Shown piece after piece: positions 5,766-6,882 of a stretch of DNA of 6,882 nucleotides. The notes beneath the pieces were generated by a model that saw only the letters and a list, made by a program, of their open reading frames with translations, searched no databases and was not told the origin of the DNA. The DNA is from Bacteroidales bacterium (GTDB lineage Bacteria; Bacteroidota; Bacteroidia; Bacteroidales; F082): the NCBI GenBank assembly GCA_016281295.1, contig JAEEII010000248.1, forward strand, positions 1 to 6,882. The letters are read 5' to 3'. Numbering within the stretch: position 1 is the stretch's first letter; each line of letters starts with the position of its first letter. Both the position numbers and the translations under genes were made by a program.

Positions 5766-6396
5766 AAAGCAAATATTTTTCACCGTTCGACATATCAATG
5801 GCAATCACGCCCTTTTCATAATTGTAATAGAGCGTCTTGATATAGATGCCCTGCAGATCCTGCCCTTCGTTGGCAAACTCGAACACATCGTGATATACAT
5901 GGCCGTTGACCTCGAAGGACTCGTGTACCTTGAACTGGTCCGTGGGCTCCCCAATGAAAGGAATGGAGGCATACATGTGATGACAGCTCAGCTGGGCATA
6001 CTTGTGCCGGGCTGGATAGTCATAATATACACTGTCAGCCATGTAGCCATTAGAGAAACGGATGTCGATGTCGAACAGCGGATAGTCGGGCTTGCAGGTA
6101 GTGATATCCACCTCATAGTCGAAAAACACCGTTGGAGATGGTTTGTATTTCTCCAATTCAAATCCGTAAACGTTGTCACCTTGGCTTTTCACGCGGTAGC
6201 GCATCACCTTAAAAGGAATGACTACCCGATCGCTTTCATGTTGGAGATAAAAGGTCTGGCCGTCCTCGTAAGGCACAGTGAGAAGATACTCTTCGGGAAT
6301 GGTTCCCAAATCGATGTACTCGGGCGCTTTGTTCGGGCATCCCGTGAAGCCGATGACCGCTACAAAGGCCGTCAACAAAAACAAGATTCTTTTCAT
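5752..6396 (-). CDS. Small lipoprotein, first of a paralogous pair
   Basis: A 214-residue putative lipoprotein of unknown function. The signal region is MKRILFLLTAFVAVIGFTGC with lipidated Cys20; the -3 residue of the lipobox is Phe, less common than Leu, but GC at the cleavage site is standard. There is no obvious acidic surface-export signal right after the Cys (PNKAPEYID). The body is mostly beta-type, ending with HESFEVNGHVYHDVFEF (159-174), TLYYNYEKGVIAID (188-201) and NGEKYLL, a pattern in which a named or prompted field ('NG..Y.DV') precedes a terminal 'YY...G.I....GE.YLL' hairpin. The neighbour downstream shares this. A TAnnTTTG element lies 27 bases upstream of the ATG, so this gene likely starts the two-gene transcript. 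Confidence 0.83.
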   Translation of the reverse strand: MKRILFLLTAFVAVIGFTGCPNKAPEYIDLGTIPEEYLLTVPYEDGQTFYLQHESDRVVIPFKVMRYRVKSQGDNVYGFELEKYKPSPTVFFDYEVDITTCKPDYPLFDIDIRFSNGYMADSVYYDYPARHKYAQLSCHHMYASIPFIGEPTDQFKVHESFEVNGHVYHDVFEFANEGQDLQGIYIKTLYYNYEKGVIAIDMSNGEKYLLYEEE

Positions 6397-6423
6397 GGTT
6401 CGATGATTTTAAATTTCATATTG

Positions 6424-6431
6424 CAAAAGTA
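6424..6431 (-). promoter_or_regulatory. Putative -7 promoter element of the lipoprotein pair
   Basis: The minus strand reads TACTTTTG, a full match to TAnnTTTG, 27 bases before the ATG at 6396. No TTG sits at the usual -33 distance. The spacing to the start codon equals that of the element in front of the 457-residue propeller gene, which supports it. Confidence 0.5.
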
Positions 6432-6703
6432 CAACAGATAAACCTTATTTGTATGGGTTTCGTATTCATTACAAGATATTTTACTAATAACTATATGTTA
6501 TTTAATTATTTGACATGTTGTCATTACAACTTTTTAGAAATAGACCCTTAACGGTAGAACGATGCTTCCTGGATTAATAATACGTGAATTGTAAAGCAGA
6601 AAAACTTGTAATTAAAAAACCTAATTCATTGATAATCAGAACCAATATTTTGGAATCGTTTGTAACTGCCTATAACAAGTGTATTTTGTTTGAAAAGAGT
6701 TCC

Positions 6704-6711
6704 TAATTTTG
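6704..6711 (+). promoter_or_regulatory. Putative -7 promoter element of the plus-strand lipoprotein gene
   Basis: TAATTTTG matches TAnnTTTG and lies 20 bases before the ATG at 6732. Two TTTG candidates for the -33 box (6685-6688 and 6689-6692) are present but only 15 and 11 bases away, shorter than the usual 19-21, so the upstream half is imperfect. Confidence 0.45.
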
Positions 6712-6731
6712 CGAACAAGAAACAGATTAAC

Positions 6732-6882
6732 ATGTCAAGGTCATTGTTTTTCTTCGGCTTCGTCATCCTCCTGCTCCCCTCCTGCACCTTCCGCTCGAAG
6801 GCCAAGACGGAGCGTATGGAGGCCGTGGTGAACGAAGTGCGCGACCGTTACCGTGCCGACGAGGACATCAGCAACGACGACC
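6732..6882 (+). CDS. Lipoprotein, N-terminal part only (runs off the window)
   Basis: ATG at 6732 opens 50 codons up to the window edge without a stop. The start MSRSLFFFGFVILLLPSC is a clear lipoprotein signal with lipidated Cys18 in LPSC. The mature part begins TFRSKAKTERMEAVVNEVRDR and is charged and helical (RYRADEDISNDD next), which would fit the start of a helical-repeat protein, but too little is present to name a family. It is transcribed away from the rest of the window and has its own -7-like element. Its base composition is visibly richer in GC than the genes to the left, with C or G at most third codon positions. Confidence 0.75.
   Translation, partial: MSRSLFFFGFVILLLPSCTFRSKAKTERMEAVVNEVRDRYRADEDISNDD

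Larger units (their letters stand above)
6397..6731. other. Divergent intergenic region between two lipoprotein genes
   Basis: This 335-bp AT-rich gap separates the minus-strand lipoprotein pair from the plus-strand partial gene. It contains a -7-like element on each strand near each start (6424-6431 and 6704-6711). Short inverted repeats sit in the middle: AATAAC/GTTATT at 6486-6502, and TGACA/TGTCA at 6511-6523. No small ORF with a credible start was found; the longest noticed is 18 codons. No RNA gene is recognised. Confidence 0.55.

Noticed and set aside
5890..6441. Plus-strand open frame of 183 codons opposite the first lipoprotein
   Set aside because: It covers a well-supported lipoprotein gene and runs through that gene's promoter; its sequence shows no domain features.
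6517..6535. Hairpin GTTGT/ACAAC followed by TTTTT, terminator-like on the plus strand
   Set aside because: The stem is only 5 bp and weak, and no plus-strand gene lies upstream that would need it.
6495..6551. 18-codon plus-strand ORF (MLFNYLTCC...) in the divergent gap
   Set aside because: No promoter element at a suitable distance, and its length is expected by chance.
6468..6612. Inverted pair ATTACAAG (6468-6475) and CTTGTAAT (6605-6612)
   Set aside because: Only 8 bp, AT-rich and 129 bases apart; no sign of an invertible segment or recombinase. Chance is the simplest explanation.

Overview
The window looks like a chromosomal stretch from a member of the Bacteroidota, most likely the order Bacteroidales. 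Three things point there: repeated matches to the Bacteroides-type -7 promoter element TAnnTTTG upstream of genes, an absence of clear Shine-Dalgarno sequences, and the protein content (SusC-like 'carboxypeptidase regulatory' domains, 6-bladed beta-propeller-like secreted proteins, lipoproteins, and a membrane-anchored LuxR-type HTH regulator with a coiled coil). The genus cannot be fixed from the sequence alone.

Layout, left to right. Positions 1-156 are non-coding, with a small perfect hairpin (27-42) and an A-rich tract. Positions 157-2810 hold two minus-strand genes overlapping by 4 bp, each coding for an exported protein with an N-terminal carboxypeptidase-regulatory-like domain followed by a propeller-like body. 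Positions 2811-3122 are an AT-rich gap with palindromes, a minus-strand promoter for that pair, and the best canonical promoter of the window, which points right (+) into a very short ORF that runs antisense into the end of the next gene. Positions 3123-5014 are a second minus-strand unit: a third propeller-like paralog lacking the N-terminal domain, then, 8 bp on, a single-pass membrane HTH regulator. A perfect inverted repeat touches this unit's putative promoter. Positions 5142-6396 are a pair of paralogous small lipoproteins overlapping by 14 bp. Positions 6397-6731 are a divergent intergenic region, and at 6732 a GC-richer plus-strand lipoprotein gene runs off the window.

How the genes may work together (inference): all five complete structural genes code for exported proteins (three periplasmic or surface propeller-like paralogs, two lipoproteins), and one gene codes for a transmembrane regulator whose own extracytoplasmic part is very short. 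The co-transcribed propeller protein next to the regulator suggests a split sensor: an extracytoplasmic propeller signalling to a one-pass membrane HTH protein. No enzyme, SusC/SusD pair, transposase, tRNA, rRNA or CRISPR array is visible. No substrate or known pathway can be assigned.
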